In this document: positions 6,817 to 13,669 of the stretch, in pieces
Position numbering within the stretch: the stretch's first letter is position 1
Layout of the letters: every line of letters starts with the position of its first letter
IMG/VR virus record: IMGVR_UViG_3300050821_006644
Span: 1 to 36,724 of that record
Direction: 5' to 3' (one strand)
Source: a virus
Length of the DNA: 36,724 nucleotides
Position numbers and translations under genes: made by a program
The notes under the pieces: generated by a model
The model's database searches: none
Told to the model about the DNA's origin: nothing
Seen by the model: only the letters and a program-made list of their open reading frames with translations

Positions 6817-7362
6817 TTAGCCGCGGTGCGCGTACTCGCTGAGCAGTTCGTTGCCGTCGGCGGTGACGATGAGCGGGCGCCGGCCGTCGACGAGCTCGGT
6901 GGATTTACGGGCGACGCCGCGGGCGATGAGCCGGTCGACGATCTGGGTGACTGCGCGGCCGAGTCGGGTGCCGGCGCGGCCGTTCTCGGGGTATTCGCGC
7001 CAGGTCATGGCGCCGTCGGCTTGGGAGACTCGGCCGATGGTGGCGGCTCTCAGGACGCGCAGCTGGGCGGCGGTGTATTCCAGTTCGGGCGCGGCCGCGG
7101 GCTCGACATGGTCGGGTGCGCGGCTGGCGAGCTCCTCGAGCATCTGCCGGCCGCGTGTGGTGATGACGGCCTGGCGGTAGCGGTTGTCGGTGATGGTCGT
7201 CGCGGGGGTCATCAGGTTCTTGCGGACGAGGACGTCGGCCGAGGCGGTGATGGCGTGTCCGCTGGTCGTCCACCAGCGCATCGTGGTCTCGTCGCGGCAG
7301 ACCTCGCCGCGGTCGGCCGCCTCGAGGGCCTGCGCCTGGCGCAGGTTGATATCGATCTTCAC
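6817..7362 (-). CDS. Tandem winged-helix-like DNA-binding protein (putative)
   Basis: The product has 181 residues and starts with GTG overlapping the upstream TAG (TAGTG). Two similar segments are seen. ITASADVLVRKNLMTPATTI, ending in VITTRGRQMLEEL, resembles helix-turn-helix plus wing of MarR-like proteins, and RAVTQIVDRLIARGVARKST, ending in PLIVTADGNELLSEY, has the same order. Between them lies an acidic linker. It is downstream of the replication-initiator-like gene, so it may regulate replication or early genes. This is inferred from pattern only. Confidence 0.7.
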   Translation of the reverse strand: MKIDINLRQAQALEAADRGEVCRDETTMRWWTTSGHAITASADVLVRKNLMTPATTITDNRYRQAVITTRGRQMLEELASRAPDHVEPAAAPELEYTAAQLRVLRAATIGRVSQADGAMTWREYPENGRAGTRLGRAVTQIVDRLIARGVARKSTELVDGRRPLIVTADGNELLSEYAHRG

Positions 7363-7625
7363 TAGCGGTCCCACTGGTCTCGGGCGTCGCGGATACGTTC
7401 GCGGACGCTGGTCAGGTCGGGTTTCTGGCCGACTTCGCGGTCGGCTTGCCAGTCGGCGTCGGGGTTCGCGGCTTGGCGGTAGTGGTCGAGGCTGACGCCG
7501 TGGCCGACGGCGATCTGCTCGAGGCGCAGCAGCAGGGCGTCGACGGTGGACGGGTCGCCGTCCCAGGCGAGCACGTCGTCTTTCCAGCTCCGGAGAATGT
7601 CCGGGCGGACTGATTGCAGAGGCAT
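7362..7625 (-). CDS. Hypothetical protein, 87 aa
   Basis: This is a short soluble helical protein (ILRSWKDDVLAWDGDPSTVDALLLRLEQIAVGHGVSLDHYRQAA) with a charged C-terminus (RERIRDARDQWDR). It is translationally coupled to the winged-helix-like protein downstream and lies 32 bp below the initiator-like gene, so it could be an accessory replication factor. Nothing in the sequence proves that. Confidence 0.8.
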   Translation of the reverse strand: MPLQSVRPDILRSWKDDVLAWDGDPSTVDALLLRLEQIAVGHGVSLDHYRQAANPDADWQADREVGQKPDLTSVRERIRDARDQWDR

Positions 7626-7657
7626 ATAACAGGACCCTTCTATTCAATGAGGAGTGT

Positions 7658-8335
7658 TTAGCGGCGTCCATGTGGCCCGTGCTCCCAGGCCTGGCGTCCG
7701 GCGGCAAGTTCGTCCCGCAGCGCCTGGATCCGTTCCGCAGCCTGCGCGGGCGTTTCGCTTTGGGTGGTGTCGCCGGTTGGCCCGGCCGGAGCCTGCGAGC
7801 CCGCGCTAGCGGGCGTCCGGTCGCCGAAGGCGGCCGGCCAGGCGGAGGCCGGGCCAACCGGCGACACCACCCCCACCCCGTTAGGGGTGGGTGGGGGTGG
7901 GGCATCGTCGTGCGCCGTGTCGTTCGACGTGTCGTTCGACGGTTGCTCGACGCGTCGTTCGACGCGTCGAGCCGGAGCGCCGGAGGCACGGTTGCGGGCC
8001 TTCGCCTCGATGTAGCGCCGATCGCGTTCGGCCTTCTTGGCGCGCTCGGCGAGCACCTTCGCTTTCGTGCGGTTCTTGTGCCGGGCCAGGTAGTCGACAT
8101 CCAAAAAGCCGTTGGTGACGGCCTGCCACAGGCCAGTAACGAGCAACTTTTCGATCCACTCGCGCGTGCCGTAGAGGGTGGCTATCTCGAGCGGCACGAC
8201 TCCGTCTTCGACGTTGTCGGCCACGTTGTCGGCCATCCACAAACCGCACCTCGCGTAGAGGCCGAAAGCAGCCGTCCCGGCCTGCACAACCCGCAGCTCG
8301 GCGTGATATCCATCGTCCAGCTGGTAAAAGACCAC
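7658..8335 (-). CDS. Replication-initiator-like protein (N-terminal HTH type)
   Basis: The product has 225 residues. The first 90 read YQLDDGYHAELRVVQAGTAA, then GLYARCGLWMADN, DGVVPLEIATLYGTRE, and GLWQAVTNGFLDVDYL. This is the winged-helix pattern found at the N-terminus of many actinobacterial phage and plasmid replication initiators. A basic charged helix follows (KVLAERAKKAERDRRYIEAKARNRAS), then a disordered Pro/Ala/Gly/Thr-rich linker and a short C-terminal helix. There is no helicase or primase domain, so it would recruit host enzymes. The linker-coding DNA contains iteron-like repeats, a G-quadruplex motif and a 26-bp inverted repeat, resembling the arrangement of lambda O with ori inside the gene. 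Confidence 0.7.
   Translation of the reverse strand: MVFYQLDDGYHAELRVVQAGTAAFGLYARCGLWMADNVADNVEDGVVPLEIATLYGTREWIEKLLVTGLWQAVTNGFLDVDYLARHKNRTKAKVLAERAKKAERDRRYIEAKARNRASGAPARRVERRVEQPSNDTSNDTAHDDAPPPPTPNGVGVVSPVGPASAWPAAFGDRTPASAGSQAPAGPTGDTTQSETPAQAAERIQALRDELAAGRQAWEHGPHGRR
7762..7872. repeat. 26-bp perfect inverted repeat with 59-nt structured spacer
   Basis: The arm 7762-7787 is the exact reverse complement of 7847-7872. The spacer itself holds two further hairpins: 7799-7804 with 7809-7814 (6 bp, GCTA loop) and 7817-7825 with 7829-7837 (9 bp including one T-G pair, GAA loop). The whole can extrude as a long-stemmed cruciform. It lies inside the coding sequence of the initiator-like protein, over its low-complexity linker, so coding constraint does not explain it. 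A replication origin element is the favoured reading. Confidence 0.85.
7884..7902 (+). repeat. G-quadruplex motif next to the inverted repeat
   Basis: The plus strand has runs of 4, 3, 5 and 4 G separated by single T bases, a pattern predicted to form a very stable parallel G-quadruplex. The adjacent CCCACCCC at 7872-7879 can instead pair with 7884-7891. The G-rich strand is the template strand for the early operon. It sits 11 bp from the right arm of the large inverted repeat. Confidence 0.75.
7917..7975. repeat. Iteron-like 12-bp repeats
   Basis: Two perfect tandem copies of GTGTCGTTCGAC (7917-7928 and 7929-7940) are followed by a degenerate copy (about 7941-7951), GCGTCGTTCGAC at 7952-7963, and a partial copy starting at 7964. 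The spacing, about one DNA turn, suits binding of an initiator. In the protein they appear as the repeats RRVERRVE and SNDTSNDT, so a purely coding origin of the repeat is also possible. Confidence 0.55.
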
Positions 8336-8366
8336 TGATGTTCCTGTCGTGCAGTCGGGACGGAGG

Positions 8367-8762
8367 TCAGCGGCGTGCGGGGTATTCCGTCACCGGGTCC
8401 TCGTTCCACGCATCGACGCCCGCCGGCAGCTTCGGCGTGGTGAGCGGTATGAGGTCGGCGCCGAAGACCTTCAGCACCTGGCGTGCGACTTTGAGCAGGG
8501 CGACGAGTTCGTGGATTGTGGCCAGGCGCTCCGCGCTCTCGGCTTTGCTTTCCTCGAGCTGGATGCCGAGGCCGGCGAGCATCTCGCGGAGCGCAGCGAG
8601 CTGCTCGTCGACGCGGTCCAGGCTGCCGTCGAGCGGTGGCACGCCATTCCCGTTGTCGGCCGCATCGAGCGGCTTGACCTCATGGACGGGGATCCGCTCG
8701 AGGAACAGGCCGGACGGCCGGGACTGGCCGGGCATCGGCGTGACGCGGCGCCAGTGCCTCAT
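8367..8762 (-). CDS. Coiled-coil hypothetical protein, 131 aa
   Basis: The N-terminus is basic. The middle (about residues 45-100, LDRVDEQLAALREMLAGLGI and ESAERLATIHELVALLKVARQ) is a predicted coiled coil with regular Leu spacing. The C-terminus is Pro-rich. The ATG overlaps the upstream stop (ATGA). Two consecutive coiled-coil proteins here (this and 8759-9022) just before the initiator-like gene may form a complex; this is inference from adjacency. Confidence 0.8.
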   Translation of the reverse strand: MRHWRRVTPMPGQSRPSGLFLERIPVHEVKPLDAADNGNGVPPLDGSLDRVDEQLAALREMLAGLGIQLEESKAESAERLATIHELVALLKVARQVLKVFGADLIPLTTPKLPAGVDAWNEDPVTEYPARR

Positions 8763-9022
8763 GAGGCCGTCGCCGCAGTGACGACGCGGAGCGCGGCGGC
8801 GAGCTTGATTCGGGTGTCCTCGGCCTGGGCCACGAGCTCGGCGACGCGCGCGGTGAGCTGAGCGTTCTGGGCCTCGAGTTCGGCGTTCCGCTCGATGAGG
8901 GATTCGCGGCGGGTATCGGCCTCGATGACTATCTCGACGATGTCCCGCGCTTCGCCGTTCGAGAGCGGGATCACCTCGTCGTCCTTGCCGGTGGCCTTCT
9001 TGGCCAGGTCAGACAGGGTCAT
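8759..9022 (-). CDS. Small coiled-coil protein
   Basis: The product has 87 residues. A short N-terminal charged region is followed by an uninterrupted helix from about residue 20 (IVIEADTRRESLIERNAELE, then AQNAQLTARVAELVAQAEDT) with leucine-zipper-like heptads. The start at 9022 has a TTGGAG ribosome site; the longer in-frame extension to 9235 overlaps the upstream gene and looks non-coding in character. It is likely to dimerise. Function unknown. Confidence 0.75.
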   Translation of the reverse strand: MTLSDLAKKATGKDDEVIPLSNGEARDIVEIVIEADTRRESLIERNAELEAQNAQLTARVAELVAQAEDTRIKLAAALRVVTAATAS

Positions 9023-9098
9023 GCGAAACTCCAAGTGGTCGATGGAGCTCGCCGCGCCGCGGAGTGCGGTCAACGGCGCGGCGAGCAGATCAGAGGCG

Positions 9099-9704
9099 TC
9101 AGTGGACGCGGAAGCCGCCGTGGTGCGCGGCGCGCTCGAGGAAGGCGATCCAGTACGGCCACCAGAAGCGCGCGGACTGCTCGGCGCCGTCGCCAACGGC
9201 GGTGCGGTAGGCGCCGAGCGCGCTGGTGATTTCATCCGGGGTGACGAGCCACCCGCTGTTGTCGAGCAGCTTGTATTGCGGGATGCCGACGGGATTCTCG
9301 GCCTGCGCCTCGAGCACGGTGTCGCGCGCGGCGTGGTATCGGTCGAGCTCGGGCGTCTCGCGCCCGTCCTCGCCAGCAGCGTCGCGGATCATCTGGTCGG
9401 TCACGCCGCACTCGCGGTAGTTCGGGAACCGGCCCTGCTGCGTCTCGACGTCGAGCATCCCGAAGTCGGCCATGATGATCCGGGCGTCGACCATGCTGCC
9501 GGCGGTCAGCTCGAAACGGTTCGGGTGGGCCTTGTAGAGCGCGATCAGGCCAGCGGTCATCGCGCGGGTCGCGGCCTTGTGTCCGACGTCGCTGGCGGCG
9601 TTGAGTCGCCGACGCTTCGCTGCCTGGATCATGCCGAGTGCCTTGTGCACGTCGGCGTCGGACACGGGATCGCCTTCGCCGGCGATCTCCATGTTGTACG
9701 TCAT
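9099..9704 (-). CDS. Hypothetical protein, 201 aa
   Basis: This is a soluble, helical early protein. It contains VHKALGMIQAAKRRRLNAAS near the start, GRFPNYRECGVTDQMIRDAA in the middle, and a C-terminus rich in Trp and His (RFWWPYWIAFLERAAHHGGF). No catalytic signature was recognised. The ATG overlaps the upstream TGA (ATGA). A 76-bp untranslated gap separates it from the coiled-coil gene downstream. Confidence 0.8.
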   Translation of the reverse strand: MTYNMEIAGEGDPVSDADVHKALGMIQAAKRRRLNAASDVGHKAATRAMTAGLIALYKAHPNRFELTAGSMVDARIIMADFGMLDVETQQGRFPNYRECGVTDQMIRDAAGEDGRETPELDRYHAARDTVLEAQAENPVGIPQYKLLDNSGWLVTPDEITSALGAYRTAVGDGAEQSARFWWPYWIAFLERAAHHGGFRVH

Positions 9705-9883
9705 CGCCTGGTCCGTCCTCTCGTCGTCGTCGCACTGCCGCTGTTCACGCGGGCGACGACATCGGTCACCTGCTCGGCTGTCAGGCCGGCCTCGTCCGCG
9801 GCGGTCTCGATGGTCAGTCCGGAGCTCACGGACAGGAGCGCGCCGATCTCCGGGATAGTCAAGGGCCTGCTAGACGGCGGCAT
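9701..9883 (-). CDS. Small HTH-like protein, 60 aa
   Basis: The segment LTIPEIGALLSVSSGLTIETAADEAGLTAEQVTDVVARVN has the helix-turn-helix look of small regulators, and the tail is basic (TTTRGRTRR). The ATG at 9883 was chosen because of the strong GAGGAG ribosome site just upstream. It overlaps the preceding gene by 14 bp and is coupled to the next by ATGA. A DNA-binding role is likely but not proven. Confidence 0.65.
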   Translation of the reverse strand: MPPSSRPLTIPEIGALLSVSSGLTIETAADEAGLTAEQVTDVVARVNSGSATTTRGRTRR

Positions 9884-10157
9884 GGTCGCCCTCCTCGGCG
9901 TCGGGATCGAGCAAGAGCTCGGCGATCGGCGCCAGGTGGACGAGCTGGACCTCGAGCGGCGCGAGTTGCCGACGCACGGCCTCGGGCGGCGCATACTTGC
10001 GCCACCACAGCACCCGGAACGACACGTACTGATACTTCGGCTTCGGCGGCCGACGACGGCGTCGGATGAGCGACCAGAGGACGAGCAGACCGGAGATAGC
10101 CATCAGTACCCAGATCGCGCCCGGGGTGTGGACCATCGGCGGTGGGGTCTGGTTCAT
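9870..10157 (-). CDS. Single-pass membrane protein, 95 aa
   Basis: One membrane segment (about residues 13-31, AIWVLMAISGLLVLWSLI) is followed directly by a run of basic residues (RRRRRPPKPK), which fixes the C-terminal domain inside the cell. The remainder is soluble, with an acidic end (LLLDPDAEEGDHAAV). The ATG overlaps the upstream TGA (ATGA). Unknown function; an anchor for early phage proteins at the membrane is possible. Confidence 0.75.
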   Translation of the reverse strand: MNQTPPPMVHTPGAIWVLMAISGLLVLWSLIRRRRRPPKPKYQYVSFRVLWWRKYAPPEAVRRQLAPLEVQLVHLAPIAELLLDPDAEEGDHAAV

Positions 10158-11014
10158 GCGGGCTGGCCGAGCAGACGATCCATCGTCTCGATACGCTGCT
10201 CGACCGTGACGAGCACCTCGACCTCGGCCACCGTGAAGCAGTGCACCTCGCATTCGCCGTCGAGCATCACGTCGATCGGCAGGTCCTCCGCGTCGTCGGT
10301 GGCGCCGCGGTCGGTGGCGAAGGCCTCGAGCCGCACCTCCGTCACAATGCCCTCGCGGCCCTCGAAATCGTCCGGGAAGTCCGTTCGGGATCCGTCGTCG
10401 TCGGCTGCGAGCCGGTGGTGCACGCGGACGCGGTCGTTGATCTGGATCGGCTGCTCCTCGCGCGAGGGGCACTCGGCCTCATCGGCGTCCGCGGCGGCCT
10501 CGAGCGCCTGGTGCTCCTCGCCGGTGTCGGGCTCGATAACGAGCTCGATGTCGGCCGGCGGCTCGATGTTGGCATAGGTGCGCAGTACGACGTCGTGGTT
10601 GCCGAACCAGAGCTCGGCGACCACGTGCTTCTGGGTGCGCTCGACCTTGATGCCGAGGTGCTCGAGGGATTCGAGGTACTCGGGCGTTGCGCGTTCGCCG
10701 TTCGGCTGCTCGATGCCGATCGACTCGTAGCCGCCGAGACCGATCTCGGGGTGTGCCTCGAGAAAGTCGAGCATCTCGCGCCAAGCCTTCAGCCGCAGCG
10801 TCCGCGCGACGATCGGCGTCTCGCATTCGGCGGTCCACTCGCTGTCGGCGACATTGAGCAGTACCGCGGCGTCGCGGGCGAGCGCGGCGTGCGTGCCGGC
10901 CTCGGCGAGGTGGACTTGGGCGGCGTACGAGCTCGCCTTCGCCTTCGCAGAGTTCTCCTCGTGGATCTTGCGCAGCTGGGCGATCGTGCCGAACTGGTAG
11001 GTGTGGTCGGCCAT
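10154..11014 (-). CDS. Hypothetical protein, 286 aa
   Basis: The N-terminal half is helical (QLRKIHEENSAKAKASSYAA). An acidic linker around residues 165-185 leads to a C-terminal beta-rich domain with INDRVRVHHRLAADDD, GREGIVTEVRLEA and IDVMLDGECEVHCFTVAEVE. The latter resembles the small barrel (KOW/SH3-like) folds that bind nucleic acid or protein. Start and upstream stop overlap as TAATG. The family was not recognised. Confidence 0.8.
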   Translation of the reverse strand: MADHTYQFGTIAQLRKIHEENSAKAKASSYAAQVHLAEAGTHAALARDAAVLLNVADSEWTAECETPIVARTLRLKAWREMLDFLEAHPEIGLGGYESIGIEQPNGERATPEYLESLEHLGIKVERTQKHVVAELWFGNHDVVLRTYANIEPPADIELVIEPDTGEEHQALEAAADADEAECPSREEQPIQINDRVRVHHRLAADDDGSRTDFPDDFEGREGIVTEVRLEAFATDRGATDDAEDLPIDVMLDGECEVHCFTVAEVEVLVTVEQRIETMDRLLGQPA

Positions 11015-11850
11015 TATGCGAACGCTCCGTTGCGGTAAAGGGCGGTCTCGAGGTCGGTCCAGCCGGGCAGCGTCATCGCGTTGAGCTCGTCGAGCTCACG
11101 GTCGACGTTCTGGAAGTAGCCGGCGTCAAGGGCGGCGAGGTCGGCCTGAGCGGTCGCGGCGTGCTCGGCCAGCGCGGCGTCGCAGAGCTGGTAGGTGCTG
11201 GCGAACTCGGCGCGCAGCCACTCGACGAAGTCGTCGGGGCGCTGGCCGGGGATCTCGGTGCTGGCAGCGGCCGCGAGCACGAAACGGGCACTCTGCTGCG
11301 CCTGGGCGGACCACGCCGGCAGTAGCTCGGTCGGCGTGCTCTCGGGCACGTCGTGCGCCAGCTCGGGGATCGCCGGGAGCGCGACGGGCCGGAGCCGGTC
11401 CGCGAACCAGGTACCGACGGCGGGCAGGTGCCGGCGGCGCAGCACGGGCAGCTGCTCGATGGGTTCGGCAATGTCGAGCCACGTGGCGCAGTCGGCGGCG
11501 AGCTCCGCAACGCGCTGGGCGATCCTGTCGGCCTGGTCGATGACGTCCTGCTCGACCCACAAGCGGGGGTCGACAGGAACGGGGATCAGGCGCTGGCGGA
11601 TGTCGGGCAGCGGCGTCGGGACGACGGGGATCTGCTGGGTCTCCGCGTCCGGGTCGGCGGCGGGCTGCTCGGGCGCGGCGGTCCAGGGATCGGCGTCCAG
11701 CTCGTCGGCGTCGGCGCCGAGCGGCTCGTCGCGGTGCGCGGCGAGGTCGGCGGTGATGGCGGCGAAGTGGGCGGTCGCCTCGGTGGTCGCGATCTGGTCG
11801 GCGAGGTCGCGGCGCCGGTTGAACGAAAGGATCTTGATACGATGGGACAC
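11014..11850 (-). CDS. Hypothetical protein, 278 aa
   Basis: This is an acidic, Ala/Leu-rich protein. It has a basic start (MSHRIKILSFNRRRDLADQI), then a Pro/Asp-rich linker (residues about 45-85) and a helical C-terminal two-thirds (RIAQRVAELAADCATWLDIA, RADLAALDA-like heptads). No motif recognised. An AGGAG ribosome site precedes the ATG at 11850, and a strong hairpin lies between this gene and the preceding one, so expression may be set by read-through of that hairpin. Confidence 0.8.
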   Translation of the reverse strand: MSHRIKILSFNRRRDLADQIATTEATAHFAAITADLAAHRDEPLGADADELDADPWTAAPEQPAADPDAETQQIPVVPTPLPDIRQRLIPVPVDPRLWVEQDVIDQADRIAQRVAELAADCATWLDIAEPIEQLPVLRRRHLPAVGTWFADRLRPVALPAIPELAHDVPESTPTELLPAWSAQAQQSARFVLAAAASTEIPGQRPDDFVEWLRAEFASTYQLCDAALAEHAATAQADLAALDAGYFQNVDRELDELNAMTLPGWTDLETALYRNGAFA

Positions 11851-11877
11851 GGTAGAAACTCCTGATCTTTGATTCGG

Positions 11878-11903
11878 CGGCTCCCCGTGGCAGCGGGGAG
11901 CCG
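11878..11903. terminator. Hairpin between early genes (attenuator or terminator)
   Basis: A perfect 10-bp stem (11878-11887 with 11894-11903, six-base loop) lies just after the stop of the 107-aa gene. There is no T-run, which is common for actinobacterial terminators. Because the genes on both sides run the same way, it may only partly stop transcription and so grade expression within the early operon. Confidence 0.65.
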
Positions 11904-11910
11904 TTGCGTT

Positions 11911-12234
11911 TCAGGACTTGGTGTGGAAGGCCTCGTTCAGCTCTTCCTCGACGTCGATGGGCAGGGCGACGCGCCCGGTGCGGTGCTCGTGAGCGCGGCG
12001 GAAGAACTTCTTCGCCGAGGCCAAGTCGTCCTGGGGAACTGCCTCGACGCGGCGGATGCGCAGCACCGGAGTGATCTCGCCGGTGTCGATGGAGGTCTTC
12101 AGCTCCTTGACGGAGACGAGGACGACTAGGACGCGGACGTCCTCCGGTGCGTCGACGAGCTCGGCTGTGATCGCGCCGAGGCCGTTGGCGTCGCCGCCGG
12201 GCAGAGTGCCGGCGAGCTTCACGGGTGAGGACAC
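11911..12234 (-). CDS. Hypothetical protein, 107 aa
   Basis: The protein begins MSSPVKLAGTLPGGDANGLG and has a central beta segment (VRVLVVLVSVKELKTSIDTG, then EITPVLRIRRVEAVP), ending in a charged helix (AKKFFRRAHEHRTGRVALPI). Proteins of this look occur next to recombination or replication genes in other actinophages, but no family can be named. The start is a GTG at 12234 with a CGGAG ribosome site about 7 nt upstream. It precedes the hairpin at 11878-11903. Confidence 0.8.
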   Translation of the reverse strand: MSSPVKLAGTLPGGDANGLGAITAELVDAPEDVRVLVVLVSVKELKTSIDTGEITPVLRIRRVEAVPQDDLASAKKFFRRAHEHRTGRVALPIDVEEELNEAFHTKS

Positions 12235-12267
12235 GCGGATGCTCCGATCTGCGGATGGATTGGTTTG

Positions 12268-12537
12268 CTACGCCTTGGCCGCGTCGCGCTTTTCGCGCCG
12301 GGCCTTCACCGAGAGCCGCGCGAGCTCCGACATGCGTGCGCGCCTCGCTGCATCGGCCCGCTTCGCACGTTCCGCCGGCGGCAGCACGCCGCCGGGGTCG
12401 ACTTCACGTTCGAACCTGGCCTCGGCGGCGATTCGGCCGGGCTCGGTGCGGGCGGACCAGTCGGCGGTTTTCGCCCAGGACTTCAGGACGGCGGTGCGCC
12501 CTCGCAGCGACCGCTCCGCCGGCGACTCGGTGGTCAT
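12268..12537 (-). CDS. Conserved small basic actinophage protein
   Basis: The product has 89 residues. The signature PAERSLRGRTAVLKSWAKTA, then RFEREVDPGGVLPPAERAKR and a final basic helix (MSELARLSVKARREKRDAA), is recurrent in actinobacterial genomes and their phages, often right beside a Cro-like or HTH gene. The function is unknown; the basic helices suggest nucleic-acid binding. The ATG at 12537 overlaps the stop of the Cro-like gene (ATGA). In-frame extension upstream is antisense-like shadow. Confidence 0.85.
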   Translation of the reverse strand: MTTESPAERSLRGRTAVLKSWAKTADWSARTEPGRIAAEARFEREVDPGGVLPPAERAKRADAARRARMSELARLSVKARREKRDAAKA

Positions 12538-12824
12538 GACGCCGTCGCCACAACGTCGGCGGCTGGCGCCCGCAGGATTCTTGCTATCTGCTCGATCGTC
12601 TCTGGCGTGGCCTGGACCACCGGCGGATCTGGATAACTGATCGCGCCGACAGGCACGTCTAGCGCCGACGCGACACGTTGGATCGTCTCCTCGCTTGCAC
12701 CTTTCAGGCCGGTCTCGACGCGCGAGAGGTAGGCGAAGCTGAGTCCTGCGGCGGTTGCGGCCTCGCGAATGTTGAGGCCCTTCGCGCACCGGATAGCCCT
12801 GATGGCCTGTCCGTTCACCTTCAT
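12534..12824 (-). CDS. Cro-like HTH (Xre-type) regulator, first gene of early operon
   Basis: The product has 96 residues. Residues about 5-62 form a classical Xre-type helix-turn-helix: AIRAIRCAKGLNIREAATAA, GLSFAYLSRVETG, and SEETIQRVASALDVPVGAIS. The C-terminal 30 residues are a short helical tail. It is the first early gene, divergent from the plus-strand repressor, with GTTGCCC operators between them, as with Cro versus CI. The ATG lies close downstream of the predicted -10, so the transcript is nearly leaderless. It could alternatively be the immunity repressor itself. Confidence 0.85.
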   Translation of the reverse strand: MKVNGQAIRAIRCAKGLNIREAATAAGLSFAYLSRVETGLKGASEETIQRVASALDVPVGAISYPDPPVVQATPETIEQIARILRAPAADVVATAS

Positions 12825-12831
12825 GCGCCCT

Positions 12832-12860
12832 ACCGTAGACTTTCGTTGCCCTTAACGCAA
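12832..12860 (-). promoter_or_regulatory. Predicted early promoter
   Basis: On the minus strand, TTGCGT (12860-12855) is followed after 17 bases by TACGGT (12837-12832), which fits the actinobacterial TTGnnn / TAnnnT pattern. Transcription would start at about 12825, at or one base before the ATG of the Cro-like gene. One GTTGCCC half-site lies in the spacer, so a repressor bound there would block the promoter. Confidence 0.55.
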
Positions 12861-12984
12861 CCTTGAGGGGCAACGAGGCTCATGGGAGGGGGCGCAAAGG
12901 GGAGCGCTGGGCAACAGAATGCGCGCCGGTTTTCACAACAAACGCACGTCAAAACTGGGTCAAGCGTTGTCCCTAGTTGCCCTT
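12844..12984. promoter_or_regulatory. Operator cluster with GTTGCCC half-sites
   Basis: In the 190-bp divergent region the motif GTTGCCC occurs at 12845-12851 and 12976-12982, its complement GGGCAAC at 12868-12874 and 12909-12915, and a variant GTTGTCC at 12966-12972. The pair 12844-12851 and 12868-12875 forms an inverted repeat over the predicted early promoter. The arrangement is that of a lambda-type switch, with sites both near the early promoter and near the repressor start. Confidence 0.6.
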
Positions 12985-13014
12985 CATGCGCCTTCGTGAG
13001 GCATCATTGAGGGC

Positions 13015-13500
13015 ATGGCCTACGACTGGAATCGCGTAGCCGCCGCCGTCAAGGACGCGCGCACGCGCCGCCACTGGACACAGTTGGACCTTGCAGAGCG
13101 CGCGGGCGTCGACCTGTCGACCGTCAAGAACCTCGAGGGCCGGCACGATTTCGTGCGGTGGCCCAAGACACTGGGCGCCGTCGAGGCCGCGCTGGGCAAG
13201 CCGGAAGGATGGGCGCGCGCCATCGCCGAGGGGCGTACGCCGCCGGCGGGGTCGAGCAGCTCTCCTCTAACGGGTGCCGTCGATCCGGGTGCTCCGGCCG
13301 ATGATGACGATGCCGATGACCCGTTCATCCAGGAGTTGAATCGGATGCGCAGCGTTACGCCGGAGGGGCGCGAGGCTGTGATCAGGGCTTACAAGGCTGA
13401 GAAGGCGCGTGAGGAAGAGCAGCGCCGACGGGATGACGCGGAGCGCGAGGAGCGTTTTCGGCAGATTGCCGAGCAGCTGCGGATCGAACAAGCGAGCTAA
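13015..13500 (+). CDS. Putative immunity repressor (HTH, Xre-type)
   Basis: The product has 161 residues. The N-terminal helix-turn-helix spans about residues 5-65 (VAAAVKDARTRRHWTQLDLA, ERAGVDLSTVKNLEG). A disordered acidic/Pro linker (about 75-100) leads to a long, highly charged C-terminal helix (KAEKAREEEQRRRDDAEREE) likely to oligomerise. There is no S24 peptidase/LexA-like domain, so induction by RecA self-cleavage is not expected. It is divergent from the Cro-like gene and upstream of the integrase on the same strand. A GAGGG lies immediately before the ATG. Confidence 0.8.
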   Translation: MAYDWNRVAAAVKDARTRRHWTQLDLAERAGVDLSTVKNLEGRHDFVRWPKTLGAVEAALGKPEGWARAIAEGRTPPAGSSSSPLTGAVDPGAPADDDDADDPFIQELNRMRSVTPEGREAVIRAYKAEKAREEEQRRRDDAEREERFRQIAEQLRIEQAS

Positions 13501-13560
13501 CTGCACGTCAGGCGCCCATGTTTGTCGACATTGCACATGCGCTGGCTATACGAAGCCTGA

Positions 13561-13566
13561 TATAAC
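13561..13566 (+). promoter_or_regulatory. Possible -10 element upstream of the membrane-protein gene
   Basis: The stretch 13501-13669 between repressor and membrane protein is less GC-rich than its surroundings and contains TATAAC at 13561-13566. No -35 hexamer at normal spacing is obvious (TTGCAC at 13531-13536 is too far). It may indicate a separate promoter for the lysogeny-expressed membrane protein. Confidence 0.3.
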
Positions 13567-13669
13567 GATTTAGCATCACTACTTTTTGTTACCGCCCGTT
13601 CGCAATAGGCTCCCGACGCTGTGTTGTGCGCGGTGGGCGCGCATATCGCCATTCGCAAGGGGAGCAACA

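Noticed and set aside
8759-9235. 158-residue version of the coiled-coil gene
   Set aside because: The first 71 residues are Ser/Ala/Pro-rich, overlap the upstream gene's end, and lack a ribosome site; the internal ATG at 9022 has one.
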